Assembly (NCBI RefSeq): GCF_032681285.1
Contig: NZ_CP136336.1
Location: 1,909,001-1,973,000, forward strand
Direction of reading: 5' to 3'
DNA: 64,000 bases
Source: Piscinibacter gummiphilus
Lineage (GTDB): Bacteria > Pseudomonadota > Gammaproteobacteria > Burkholderiales > Burkholderiaceae_C
Positions 36,662 to 45,913 of this stretch are shown piece after piece. The number at the start of each line of letters is the position of its first letter. Positions within the stretch are counted from its first letter, which is position 1. Below the pieces are notes generated by a model, which saw only the letters and a program-made list of their open reading frames with translations, searched no databases and was not told the DNA's origin. The position numbers and the translations under genes were made by a program.

Positions 36662-36724
36662 ACGAAGCCCTGGAAGCGCGGGCATTCCACCTGATGCAAC
36701 GGTAACGACTTGGCTAGACTCTTC

Positions 36725-36744
36725 TTGTAACTTTCTACTTACAA
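36725..36744. promoter_or_regulatory. Inverted repeat before the PAS kinase
   Basis: TTGTAA-N8-TTACAA lies 13 bp before the kinase ATG, in an unusually AT-rich short stretch. It could be an operator, or part of the promoter and leader. Confidence 0.3.
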
Positions 36745-36756
36745 CGACTCCCGCGC

Positions 36757-39444
36757 ATGGCGATCCGCCGCCCCCCGTCGCTGTCCCGGCCCATCAGCGC
36801 GTGGACGGCCTTGTTAGAGGCCAGCACCGAACTGCTGGCCTTGCTCGACCGGCATGGCGTCGTGGTGTGGGCCAACCCCGCGTTGCTGCGGGCGGTGGGT
36901 GCCCCTGAGGGCCTGCCGCCAGGGCAGACACTCGCCGACGCGCTCCGCCTGCGCGCCGGCGCTGCCATGCAGACCCTGGCCGACGCCTTGCGTGCCCGCC
37001 AGCCGGTGCAGCTGAGCGCGCTCGCCTGGTGCGACGCCGAAGGTGCGGTGCGCAGCGCCGATGCCACCCTGAAGCCGCTGCGCGAAGAAGAAGCCAGCGC
37101 CGACGCGAGCTGGCTCTGGGCCATGCGCGACACCACCGAACTCACCCGCTCGCAGGCCGAGACCACGCGCGTCACCGAGCGGCTGGCGCGCGCGCAGGAG
37201 TTCGGCCGCCTCGGCCTCTACGAGCGCGAGCTGCCGATGGGCAAGGGCCACTGGGACGCCAACATGTTCCGCCTGTGGAACTTCGACCCCGCCAATGGCG
37301 CGCCCGACTTCAAGACCTTCGTCTCGCGCATCCACCCCGACGACCGCCCGGGCATGGACTACCGCGACTCCGCCCGCACCCCCGGCAAGTACGCCAAGCG
37401 CTACCGCATCAGCTCGCCCAGCGGGCAATGGCGGCATGTGCACGCGCAGTGGGAGGTGAAGGCCGGGCCCGACGGCGAGCCCAACATCATCATCGGGGCG
37501 ATGGTCGACGACACCGAGGTCTACGAACTCGCCGAGTCGTTCAACACCACGAGCGCGCAGCTCAAGCTGGCGGTCGAACTCGGCAACATCGCGATCTGGC
37601 GGCACGACCTCCGGCTCGACCGCATCTTCTACAACGACAAGGCCTTCGAAGTGCTCGGCATCATGCCGCGCCCCGAGGGGCTCGCGCTCGACGAGGTGCG
37701 CTCGCTGATCCACCCCGACGACATTCCGCGTGTGGTGGCCACCGCGGCCGAATCGCTCGACACCGACCGCCCGGTCGACATGGAGGCGCGCTACCGCCGC
37801 TCCGACGGCACCTACCGCTACGTGCTCACGCGCCGCGTGGTGCGGCGCAACGCCGATGGGCAGCCCATCGAGTTCATGGGCGTGGCGCTCGACGTCACCG
37901 AGCAGGTGGCCAAGACGCGGCGTGCGCAGGAGCTGGCGCGCCGGCTCGAAGTGGCGGCGTCGGCGGCGGGGCTGGGCATCTGGAGCCGCGAGCCGGGCCT
38001 CGAGCGCGGCGAGTGGAACGAGCAGATGTTCCACATCATCGGCCGGCCCGTCTCGCAGGGCGTGCCACGGCGCACCGAGTGGCTGAACGAGGTCGTCCAC
38101 CCCGACGACCGCGAGCGCATGCGCACCGCACACGCCGAGCTGCGCGCCACCGAAGACGTGACCGTCGAACATGAATACCGCATCGTGCGGCCCGATGGCG
38201 AGGTGCGCTGGGTGGTGAGCCGGGCGCGGCACGAGAAGCGCGAGTCGGGCAGCGTGCAGTTCGGCATCGCCATCGACGTGACCGAGCGGCAGGAGAAGCT
38301 CGTGGCCCAGCGCGAGAGCCAGGCGAAGTCGGAATTCCTCGCACGCATGAGCCACGAATTGCGCACGCCGCTCAACGCGGTGCTCGGGTTTTCGCAGCTG
38401 CTGCGGCTCGACCCGGCGCTGGCCGGCTCGGCCTCGCTCGCCAAGGTGCAGCACATCGTGTCGGCCGGCGAACACCTGCTGTCGCTCATCAACGATGTGC
38501 TCGACCTGTCGAGCCTGGAGAGCGGGGAGGTGAAGCTCGACCTGCGCCCCGTGCGCCTGGCCGACGTGCTGCAGGAGGCGAAGGCGCTGGTGGAGCCGGC
38601 GGCGCGCGATGCTGGGGTGAGCGTGGCGGTCGACGAGACGGACGCCGTGGTGCGGGCGGACCGCACCCGCGTGCGCCAGGTCGTGATCAACCTGCTGAGC
38701 AACGCCGTCAAGTACAACGTCTTGCGCGGGCGCGTCCACGTGAGCGTGCGCGAGAGCGGCGACGTCGCGCTGCTGAGCGTGGCCGACAGCGGGCGCGGCA
38801 TGACGCGCCAGCAGATGGCGCACCTCTTCGAGCCATTCAACCGCCTCGGGGTGGAGCGCGAGGGCATCGAAGGGGCCGGTGTGGGCCTGTCGGTCGTGAA
38901 GGCGCTGGTCGAGCGCATGGGCGGCTCGGTGCAGGTCGAGAGCACCCCGGGCGTCGGCTCCCGCTTCGAGGTGCGGCTGCCGCGGCACACCGGGCCGGTG
39001 GTGCCCGACGAAGCGCCGCCCGCAGACGTGGCGCCCCCGGTGCCGCCTGCGCCGCCTGCATTGCGTCCGCAGCGCCAGGGGCGCCTGCTCTACATCGAAG
39101 ACAACCCGGTCAACGCGCTGCTGGTCGAAGAGATGGTGCGGCGCCATGCAGGCCTGCAGATCGAGACGGTCGCCAGCGGCCTGGCCGGGGTGGCGCGGGC
39201 CCGCGAGCTGCAGCCCGACCTGATCCTCGTCGACATGCAACTGCCCGACGTCGACGGCTACGAGGTGCTGAGCCGCCTGCGCGAGCAGCCCTCGACCGCG
39301 GGCATCCGTTGCGTCGCGCTGTCGGCCAACGCCATGCCGGAAGACATCGCCCGTGCCAGCGCGGCGGGCTTCACCGACTACTGGACGAAGCCGATCCACA
39401 TGCCGACTTTCCTCGCCGCGCTGGAGCGCCTGCTGCCGGGCTGA
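36757..39444 (+). CDS. Cytoplasmic PAS hybrid sensor kinase/response regulator
   Basis: 895 aa without clear membrane helices. Four PAS-like segments (about 25-130, 145-250, 275-390, 400-510; three with the HPDD/PAS_3 signature) lead to a HisKA domain with His533 in MSHELRTPLNAVLGFS, then an HATPase (NLLSNAVKYN, DSGRGM, GAGVGLSVVK). The C-terminal receiver has phosphoacceptor Asp826 in ILVDMQLPDVDG and Lys in YWTKPI. A Pro-rich linker separates the kinase and receiver. The signal is unknown, but it is cytosolic. Confidence 0.93.
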   Translation: MAIRRPPSLSRPISAWTALLEASTELLALLDRHGVVVWANPALLRAVGAPEGLPPGQTLADALRLRAGAAMQTLADALRARQPVQLSALAWCDAEGAVRSADATLKPLREEEASADASWLWAMRDTTELTRSQAETTRVTERLARAQEFGRLGLYERELPMGKGHWDANMFRLWNFDPANGAPDFKTFVSRIHPDDRPGMDYRDSARTPGKYAKRYRISSPSGQWRHVHAQWEVKAGPDGEPNIIIGAMVDDTEVYELAESFNTTSAQLKLAVELGNIAIWRHDLRLDRIFYNDKAFEVLGIMPRPEGLALDEVRSLIHPDDIPRVVATAAESLDTDRPVDMEARYRRSDGTYRYVLTRRVVRRNADGQPIEFMGVALDVTEQVAKTRRAQELARRLEVAASAAGLGIWSREPGLERGEWNEQMFHIIGRPVSQGVPRRTEWLNEVVHPDDRERMRTAHAELRATEDVTVEHEYRIVRPDGEVRWVVSRARHEKRESGSVQFGIAIDVTERQEKLVAQRESQAKSEFLARMSHELRTPLNAVLGFSQLLRLDPALAGSASLAKVQHIVSAGEHLLSLINDVLDLSSLESGEVKLDLRPVRLADVLQEAKALVEPAARDAGVSVAVDETDAVVRADRTRVRQVVINLLSNAVKYNVLRGRVHVSVRESGDVALLSVADSGRGMTRQQMAHLFEPFNRLGVEREGIEGAGVGLSVVKALVERMGGSVQVESTPGVGSRFEVRLPRHTGPVVPDEAPPADVAPPVPPAPPALRPQRQGRLLYIEDNPVNALLVEEMVRRHAGLQIETVASGLAGVARARELQPDLILVDMQLPDVDGYEVLSRLREQPSTAGIRCVALSANAMPEDIARASAAGFTDYWTKPIHMPTFLAALERLLPG

Positions 39445-39535
39445 AAACCCGCGGGTGCAGGGTCAACCCTGATGTACTTGTGCGCCTTGCGAGGCGCGTA
39501 GTGCGACTCTTACCCTCACGGGTTCAGGAGTACGC

Positions 39536-41077
39536 ATGAACCTCGCCCATCTGCTGCTGCGCAGTGCCCGCAGCGCCGGCCACCGACCCGCCGTCTACCT
39601 CGGCACCGAACTTCTCTTCGACTACGCCACGCTCGCCACGCGTGCGGCCTCGCTCGGCCGCGCGCTCACCGAGCGCCACGCCCTGCAGCCGGGCGACCGG
39701 GTCGGCCTCTTCATGAGCAACCACCCGGCGGTGCTCGAGATCTTCTTCGGCTGCTGGTGGGCGGGCCTGGCGGTCGTGCCCATCAACCCCAAGCTGCACC
39801 CGCGCGAGGTCGACTACATCCTCGCGCACAGCCAGGCATCGGTCGCCTTCACCACCGGCGACATCGGCCCCGCGTTGGCGGCGCTCGACGCGCGCACCGC
39901 CGAGTGGCGCGAGCTGCTCTTCGTCGACCAGCCGGACTACGAGCGGCTGCTGCAGGCGGCGCCGCTCGACGCGCCGGCCGAACGCCGCGGCGACGATCTC
40001 GCGTGGCTCTTCTACACCTCGGGCACCACCGGCCGGCCCAAGGGCGTGACGATCACGCACCGCAACCTGATGACGATGTCGCTGTGCTACTTCAGCGACG
40101 TCGACCCGGTGCAGCCCGACGATGCCGCGCTCTACGCCGCGCCGATGTCGCATGGCGCCGGCCTCTACAGCCTGCCGCACGTGCTGGCCGGTGCGAAGCA
40201 TGTGGTGCCGGCCTCGCGTGGCTTCGATGCAGCCGAAGTGCTCGCGCTCGGCCGCCATTTCGGCAGCGTCTCGATGTTTGCCGCGCCCACGATGGTCAAG
40301 CGCCTGGTCGACCAGGCCGAGGCGCAAGGAGAGGATGGCACCGGCCTCAAGACCATCGTCTACGGCGGCGGCCCGATGTACGTGGAAGACATCCAGCGGG
40401 CGCTGCGGGTGATGGGCCCGCGCTTCGTGCAGATCTACGGGCAGGGCGAGAGCCCGATGACGATTACCGCGCTGTCGCGCCAGCAGATCACCGACACGCA
40501 GCACCCCGACCGCCTTGCGCGCCTCGGCTCGGTGGGGGTGGCAATGGCGGCCGTCGAAGTGCGCGTGACCGATGCACAAGGCCGCACGCTGCCCACCGGC
40601 GAGACCGGCGAAGTGGTGGTGCGTGGCGACTCGGTGATGGCCGGCTACTGGCGCGACGCCGCCGCCACCGCCCACACCCTGCGCGACGGCTGGCTCTTCA
40701 CCGGCGACATGGGCAGCCTCGACGAACACGGCTTCCTCACGCTGCGCGACCGCTCGAAGGACGTGATCATCAGCGGCGGCTCCAACATCTACCCGCGCGA
40801 GGTGGAAGAGGCACTGCTGCGCCACCCCGGCGTGGCCGAGGTCTCGGTGGTGGGGCGGCCCGACGCCGACTGGGGCGAGGTCGTCGTCGCCTTCGTCGTG
40901 GCCCGCCCCGGCACCGAGCTCGAGCCGCTGGCGCTCGACGAGGTGTGCCGCGAGCACATCGCGCGTTTCAAGCGCCCCAAGGAATACCACCTGCTCGACG
41001 CCTTGCCGAAGAACCACTACGGCAAGGTGCTCAAGACCGACTTGCGCGCGCGGCTGGCCGCGATGCCGGCGCGCTGA
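39536..41077 (+). CDS. Acyl-CoA synthetase (class I adenylate-forming)
   Basis: 513-aa AMP-dependent ligase, activating a carboxylic acid to an acyl-CoA. Motifs: YTSGTTGRPKG near residue 163, YGQGESPM near 300, WLFTGDMG near 385, DRSKDVIISGGSNIYP near 408 and the catalytic Lys in PKNHYGKVLKTD near 500. RBS AGGAG before the ATG. It precedes the 3-hydroxybutyrate dehydrogenase-like SDR by 36 bp; a substrate of short or medium chain is plausible. Confidence 0.92.
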   Translation: MNLAHLLLRSARSAGHRPAVYLGTELLFDYATLATRAASLGRALTERHALQPGDRVGLFMSNHPAVLEIFFGCWWAGLAVVPINPKLHPREVDYILAHSQASVAFTTGDIGPALAALDARTAEWRELLFVDQPDYERLLQAAPLDAPAERRGDDLAWLFYTSGTTGRPKGVTITHRNLMTMSLCYFSDVDPVQPDDAALYAAPMSHGAGLYSLPHVLAGAKHVVPASRGFDAAEVLALGRHFGSVSMFAAPTMVKRLVDQAEAQGEDGTGLKTIVYGGGPMYVEDIQRALRVMGPRFVQIYGQGESPMTITALSRQQITDTQHPDRLARLGSVGVAMAAVEVRVTDAQGRTLPTGETGEVVVRGDSVMAGYWRDAAATAHTLRDGWLFTGDMGSLDEHGFLTLRDRSKDVIISGGSNIYPREVEEALLRHPGVAEVSVVGRPDADWGEVVVAFVVARPGTELEPLALDEVCREHIARFKRPKEYHLLDALPKNHYGKVLKTDLRARLAAMPAR

Positions 41078-41113
41078 CCGCTTTACTTTCCTCAACCACG
41101 TCGAGACCTCCCC

Positions 41114-41926
41114 ATGACCTCAACCTCCCTGCGTGGCCGCACCGCCCTCGTCACCGGCTCGATGCAAGGCATCGGCCTGGCCATCGCCACCCGCCTTGCG
41201 CAAGACGGTGCCCACATCGTGCTGCACGACGTGGCCGAGCCCGCCAAGGCCCAGGCCGCCCTCGACGCCGTGCGAACGGCCGGTGCCCCCGCGGCAACCT
41301 ACCTGCAGCGCGACCTGCGCCACGCCGCCGAGATCGACGCGCTGATGGCCGAGGCCATCGCGTGGCAGGGCCGGCTCGACATCGTCGTCAACAACGCCGG
41401 CATCCAGTACACCGCGCCCATCGTCGACATGCCGCCGCAGAGCTGGGACGCGATCCTTGCGATCAACCTGTCGTCGGCCTTCCACACCATGCGCCTGGCC
41501 TTGCCCGGCATGGTGGCCCGCGGCTACGGGCGCATCGTCAACATCGCCTCGGTGCATGGCCTGGTGGCCTCGGCGCAGAAGGGCCCGTACGTGGCCGCCA
41601 AGTTCGGCCTCGTGGGCCTCACGCGCGTGGCGGCGCTCGAATGCGCGGCCGTCGGCTCGAGCGAGACGGGCGGCGTGACGGCCAACTGCATCGCCCCGGG
41701 CTGGACCGAGACCGCGCTCATCCAGCCGCAGATCATGGCGCGCGCTCAGGCGCATGGCGGCGACCGCGCCGCCGGCATCAAGGAGTTGCTGCAGGAGAAG
41801 CAGCCGAGCCACCGCATGTCGGCCCCGTCCGAGATCGGCGAGGTGGCCGCGATGCTGTGCCAGCCCTGGGCGCACAACATCAACGGCATCACGCTGCCGG
41901 TGGATGGGGGCTGGACGGCGCAGTAG
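41114..41926 (+). CDS. 3-hydroxybutyrate dehydrogenase-like SDR
   Basis: 270-aa SDR with TGSMQGIGLAIA, NNAGIQYTAPI, catalytic YVAAK and the C-terminal LPVDGGWTAQ. The stretch LLQEKQPSHRM and the VDGGWTAQ end are close to D-3-hydroxybutyrate dehydrogenases (BdhA), so oxidation of 3HB to acetoacetate is likely though not proven. This would link the PHB depolymerase and oligomer hydrolase of this window to central metabolism. Cotranscribed with the acyl-CoA ligase. Confidence 0.78.
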   Translation: MTSTSLRGRTALVTGSMQGIGLAIATRLAQDGAHIVLHDVAEPAKAQAALDAVRTAGAPAATYLQRDLRHAAEIDALMAEAIAWQGRLDIVVNNAGIQYTAPIVDMPPQSWDAILAINLSSAFHTMRLALPGMVARGYGRIVNIASVHGLVASAQKGPYVAAKFGLVGLTRVAALECAAVGSSETGGVTANCIAPGWTETALIQPQIMARAQAHGGDRAAGIKELLQEKQPSHRMSAPSEIGEVAAMLCQPWAHNINGITLPVDGGWTAQ

Positions 41927-42058
41927 CGCCGAGCACAGGGCCGGCCCGGCGCGCCCGCGTGCCGGACCTTGACATCGCGCAACACCCCCTGCGGCGCTCG
42001 GTTCAATCTGTCCACCGTCTCGCGCCGTCGCGAGCGCTTGTCGTGGAGAGGTGAAGCC

Positions 42059-43090
42059 ATGAGCGCCGTCCTGGAGGCTCCGCCGGTGACGCTCGCGCCG
42101 GCCATCGTGACGCCGCCGCTGCCGCGGCAGCGTCCCGTCTCGCTGTCATGCGTGCTGCCGTGCTGGAACGAGGCGCGCAACCTGCGCCTGCTGCTGCCCT
42201 TGCTGGCGCGTGTGCTCGCGAGCCTTGCCGACGAGTGGGAAGTGGTGGTCGTCGACGATGGCAGCACCGACGACACCACGGCGGTTCTCGGCGAATGGAC
42301 CGAGATGCCCCACGTCCGCCTGGTGCAGCTGTCGCGCAACTTCGGCAAGGAAGCCGCGCTCAGTGCCGGGCTGGAAGCCGCCCGCGGCGACGTGGTCGTG
42401 CTGATGGATGCCGACCTGCAGCACCCGCCGGGGTTGATCGCCACGATGATGGCCCATTGGCGCGCCGGCGCCGACGTGGTGTATGCCGTAAGGGCCAGCC
42501 GCGACGACGAGGCGTGGGCCAAGCGCGCCGGCACGCGGCTCTTCTACGCACTGATCAACCGCTTCGAGCGCGTGCCGATCCCCGAAGACGCAGGCGACTT
42601 CCGCGTGCTGGACCGGCGGGCCGTGGATGCGCTGCTTTCGCTGCCCGAGCGCAACCGATTCATGAAGGGCCTGTATGCCTGGATCGGCTTCGATGCAGTG
42701 GCCGTGCCTTACCAGCCGCAACCGCGCGCCCACGGCCGCAGCCATTTCGGCGCGGGGCGGTTGCTGCGCCTGTCGATCGACGGTCTGACCGCCTTTGCGA
42801 ACTGGCCGCTGCGCATCGCGGGCAGCGTCGGCGTCTTCTGCGCGCTCGCCGGCTTCATGTATGGCGCGTACCTCACGGCGTCGTACCTGCTCTACGGGCA
42901 CCCCATCTCCGGGTGGACGACCATCGTTGTCACGCTGCTCTTCTTCTTCGGCCTGCAGATGATCTTTCTCGGCATCCTGGGCGAATACGTCGCGCGCATC
43001 TTCGACGAGGTCAAGCATCGGCCGCTCTTCGTGGTCAAGCGCGAAGCGGGAAGCGGTTTACCCCCGCGAACCAAGCCATGCGCCAGATGA
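42059..43090 (+). CDS. Membrane-anchored GT2 glycosyltransferase (ArnC/GtrB/DPM1-like; LgmA candidate)
   Basis: 343-aa polyprenyl-phosphate glycosyltransferase. The start at ATG 42059 has a GAGAGG site. Nucleotide-sugar motifs are VVVVDDGSTDDT and MDADLQHPP, with the DFRVLDRRAVDAL segment typical for the group, and two C-terminal helices. It makes an undecaprenyl-phosphate sugar. The downstream ArnT-like enzyme overlaps its end, and a GtrA flippase and YdjC deacetylase follow. Confidence 0.88.
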   Translation: MSAVLEAPPVTLAPAIVTPPLPRQRPVSLSCVLPCWNEARNLRLLLPLLARVLASLADEWEVVVVDDGSTDDTTAVLGEWTEMPHVRLVQLSRNFGKEAALSAGLEAARGDVVVLMDADLQHPPGLIATMMAHWRAGADVVYAVRASRDDEAWAKRAGTRLFYALINRFERVPIPEDAGDFRVLDRRAVDALLSLPERNRFMKGLYAWIGFDAVAVPYQPQPRAHGRSHFGAGRLLRLSIDGLTAFANWPLRIAGSVGVFCALAGFMYGAYLTASYLLYGHPISGWTTIVVTLLFFFGLQMIFLGILGEYVARIFDEVKHRPLFVVKREAGSGLPPRTKPCAR

Positions 43091-44697
43091 TGGGGCTCGG
43101 CGTGGCGACCGAGCCGGCATGGCGCGGCATGGCCTCGCAGCGCTGGCGCCACGTGAAGGCGTGGGGGCACGAGTGGGGGTGGCTTGCCGCGACGCTGGCA
43201 TGGCTCGTGGTCACGGCGTGGGCTCGCCCTCTGGCGTTGCCGGACGAAGGCCGCTACGTCGGCGTGGCGTGGGCCATGCTCACGAGCGGAGACTGGGTGG
43301 TGCCGCAGCTCGATGGCCTGCCTTACTTCCACAAGCCTCCGCTGTTCTACTGGATCACGGCGGGCTCCCTGTCTCTCTTCGGCCCCAGCGAGTGGGCCGC
43401 ACGTGCCGGCCCGCTGCTGGGTGCCGCGGCGGGCACGGTGGCCGCGTTCCTCTTCGTCCGACGGTGGTGGTCCGCTTCGGTCGCACGGGCGATGCTGCTC
43501 GCGTTTGCCACCCAGCCGCTCGCATTCGTGGGCGCTCAGTTCGCCAACCTCGACATGCTGGTGGCCGGCTGCATCGCGGTGACGATCTTCTCGTTCGCGC
43601 ATGCCGCGCTCGAAGCCGGCCTCGGCCAGCGGCCGTCGCGGAGGGTGCTCGTGGCGGGCTATGCGTTCGCTGCGCTCGGCGTGCTTGCCAAAGGCCTCAT
43701 CGGGCTCGTGCTTCCGGGCGTGGTGCTGCTCGCCTGGTGCGTGGCGAGCCGCCGGCTCCGCGTGGTGCCGTGGCTGCTCTGGCCGCCGGGGCTGGCCCTC
43801 TTCGCGGCCATCGTCGTGCCCTGGTTCGCCGCGATGCAATGGCGCTTCCCGGCGTTCGCCCACTATTTCTTCGTGGTGCAGCACTTCTCACGCTACGCGC
43901 AAGGCGGCTTCAACAACGTGCAGCCGTGGTGGTTCTGCGCGGTCGCGATTGCCGTGCTCTGCCTGCCCTGGTCGGCGTGGCTCGTGCTGCCGCGCCGTGG
44001 CGGCCTGGGCGGCGCAGAGGTTCCGGCGCTGCGCAGCCTGATGTGGAGCGGGCTGCTCGTCATCACCGTGTTCTTTTCCATCCCGCAGTCGAAACTCGTG
44101 GGCTACCTCTTGCCGGTCACCTGGCCGTTGGCGCTGCTGGTGGCCGACAAGGTGACGCCGCTCACTGGCGAGGGGCACAGGCGTCGTTTGTGGGCGGGCA
44201 GCCTCGTGCTCGCCGTGGCGGCGTGCCTCGCCGCGGTCACGGCCTTCGCACTGCGTGGCGACCACTCCACGCGCGATCTGAGCCGGCCGCTGGCAACGCA
44301 GCTTCAGCCCGGCGACCAGATCTTCTTTCTGCACGATGCCTACTTCGACCTGCCGTTCTATGCACGCCTGCGCCAGCCGGTTCGCATCGTGGAGGATTGG
44401 GGCGAGCCCGACATCGCCGCGCGAGACAACTGGCGCAAGGAGCTGGCCGACGCCGCCCGCTTCGCGCCCGATCGAGCCGCCACATCGCTGGTGACCCCGG
44501 CGCAGTTCGGCGCACTCCTGTGCAGTGGCTCCAACAGCTGGGTCGTCGGTCACCCTGCCAACCGGGCCCGATACGCGGCGCTGGCCAGCGCAGAGCAGGT
44601 GGCCACCGCGCACGAGACCGTGCTCTGGCGCGTGGCGGCTGGCGTCAGTCGCGAGGCCTGTCCCGAAACGCCCAGCCCGAGCTCAGCAGGTAGGTGA
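43078..44697 (+). CDS. ArnT-like GT39 glycosyltransferase (LgmB candidate)
   Basis: 539 aa from ATG 43078; ATG 43087 with an ATGA overlap of the previous stop is equally possible. The protein is a multi-spanning membrane enzyme of the ArnT/PMT type with the catalytic DEGRYVGVAW loop near residue 50 and the YFHKPPLFYW motif near 85. Such enzymes transfer sugar from undecaprenyl phosphate to lipid A or proteins at the periplasmic side. The end overlaps the convergent GtrA gene by 53 bp. Confidence 0.88.
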   Translation: MRQMMGLGVATEPAWRGMASQRWRHVKAWGHEWGWLAATLAWLVVTAWARPLALPDEGRYVGVAWAMLTSGDWVVPQLDGLPYFHKPPLFYWITAGSLSLFGPSEWAARAGPLLGAAAGTVAAFLFVRRWWSASVARAMLLAFATQPLAFVGAQFANLDMLVAGCIAVTIFSFAHAALEAGLGQRPSRRVLVAGYAFAALGVLAKGLIGLVLPGVVLLAWCVASRRLRVVPWLLWPPGLALFAAIVVPWFAAMQWRFPAFAHYFFVVQHFSRYAQGGFNNVQPWWFCAVAIAVLCLPWSAWLVLPRRGGLGGAEVPALRSLMWSGLLVITVFFSIPQSKLVGYLLPVTWPLALLVADKVTPLTGEGHRRRLWAGSLVLAVAACLAAVTAFALRGDHSTRDLSRPLATQLQPGDQIFFLHDAYFDLPFYARLRQPVRIVEDWGEPDIAARDNWRKELADAARFAPDRAATSLVTPAQFGALLCSGSNSWVVGHPANRARYAALASAEQVATAHETVLWRVAAGVSREACPETPSPSSAGR

Positions 44698-45055
44698 TGA
44701 GCGCCACGGCCACCAGCACGAGTGCGAGGAGCAGGTCGTACCGCAGGCCGCTGAACCGCAAGAAGGCGGCATACGCTGCTTCATTGAGGGCAAAGCCGCC
44801 CAACGACAAGGCCATGAACCGTGGCATCGCCTCCTGCCAAGGCGTGGTTCGCGCACGGAAGGTCAGCCGCCACTGGCCGAAGAACGACACGCAGAACGCG
44901 ACGCACCACCCCGCCACGTTGGCCACGAGCGGTGCCCAGCCATGCCGGGACACCAGCCAGACCACCACCCCCAGGTGCACCGCCGCCGCCGCACCGCCCA
45001 CGGCGACGAACCAACCGAGACTGCGCCAGTGAGTCACGTGTCGAGCGAGTTGCAT
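44645..45055 (-). CDS. GtrA family flippase-like protein (LgmD candidate)
   Basis: 136-aa small membrane protein with four hydrophobic helices of the GtrA family, recognised from VGGAAAAVHLGVVVWLV, WRLTFRAR and the final YLLSSGWAFRD. GtrA proteins are thought to flip undecaprenyl-phosphate sugars. It sits on the opposite strand, with its end inside the GT39 gene and its start overlapping the deacetylase start region. Confidence 0.88.
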   Translation of the reverse strand: MQLARHVTHWRSLGWFVAVGGAAAAVHLGVVVWLVSRHGWAPLVANVAGWCVAFCVSFFGQWRLTFRARTTPWQEAMPRFMALSLGGFALNEAAYAAFLRFSGLRYDLLLALVLVAVALITYLLSSGWAFRDRPRD

Positions 45056-45895
45056 GGAGCGCCGAGTATCGGCTCGGCAGCGGCAGCGGCCAAGCGCCGC
45101 CGCATCGCTGTTTGCGTGGACGACTTCGGCTTGTACCCCGGCATCGCCACGGCCGCCGTGCACCTGGCCGCGCACGGGCGCATCAGCAGCGTGAGCTGCA
45201 TGACGGGGGCGCCTGCCTGGCAAGTTGGCCGCCCGGCATTGCGACAGCTGCAGGCGCTGGGCGTGGAGCTCGGTTTGCATCTCGACTTGAGCTCGCACCC
45301 GCTCGATGCCCGGCTGCGCGGCAGCCTGCCCCACTGGTTGTTTCGCGCAGGCACGGGCACGGTGGACGTGAACCTCCTGCGCCGCGAGATTCAAGCCCAG
45401 CTGGAGCGCTTCGAGGCCATGACGGGTGGCGCACCCGACTACGTCGATGGCCACCAGCACCTGCACCAGTTGCCGGGCGTCCGAACGACTCTGGTCGACG
45501 TGCTGCGAGAGCGGTACCCGGGGCGCCTGCCCTGGCTGAGGTCCACGCGGGCCGCCGCCGCAGGCGCAGGCCACAAGGCGCGCGTGATCGAGCGGCTGGG
45601 CAACGCCGGCCTCTCGACACTCGCACGACGATACGGCCTTGCGCAGAACGCGCACCTCCTCGGCGTCTACGACTTCTCAGGCGAGCCCGACCGTTACCTC
45701 ACGCTGCTCGCCGGTTGGCTGGCCGGCGCAGGCGATGGTGATCTGCTCGTCTGCCACCCCTCGAGCGATGCGGCACCGGGCGACCCGATCGGGCCGGCGC
45801 GCCGCCGCGAGTTCGAGGTGCTGCGCAGCGCGCCATTCGATCGCCTGCTGAAAGATGCGGGTCTGAGCGTCGTACCGCTGCGCGACATGGCGTGA
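45038..45895 (+). CDS. ChbG/HpnK/YdjC family deacetylase (NaxD/LgmC candidate)
   Basis: About 285 aa. The exact start is unclear: GTG 45029, GTG 45038 or TTG 45050 are available, none with a good RBS; I use GTG 45038. The YdjC fold is shown by the metal-binding VCVDDFGLYPG, DGHQHLHQLPG (two His) and LLVCHPSSDAA. NaxD proteins of this family deacetylate undecaprenyl-phosphate N-acetylhexosamine. The gene overlaps the divergent GtrA start. Confidence 0.82.
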   Translation: MSSELHGAPSIGSAAAAAKRRRIAVCVDDFGLYPGIATAAVHLAAHGRISSVSCMTGAPAWQVGRPALRQLQALGVELGLHLDLSSHPLDARLRGSLPHWLFRAGTGTVDVNLLRREIQAQLERFEAMTGGAPDYVDGHQHLHQLPGVRTTLVDVLRERYPGRLPWLRSTRAAAAGAGHKARVIERLGNAGLSTLARRYGLAQNAHLLGVYDFSGEPDRYLTLLAGWLAGAGDGDLLVCHPSSDAAPGDPIGPARRREFEVLRSAPFDRLLKDAGLSVVPLRDMA

Positions 45896-45913
45896 TCGTC
45901 GGGTCGTCCGCCT

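Noticed and set aside
36700..36756. Sigma-70 promoter (TAGACT as -10) before the PAS kinase
   Set aside because: No acceptable -35 at 16-18 bp; only the inverted repeat is reported.
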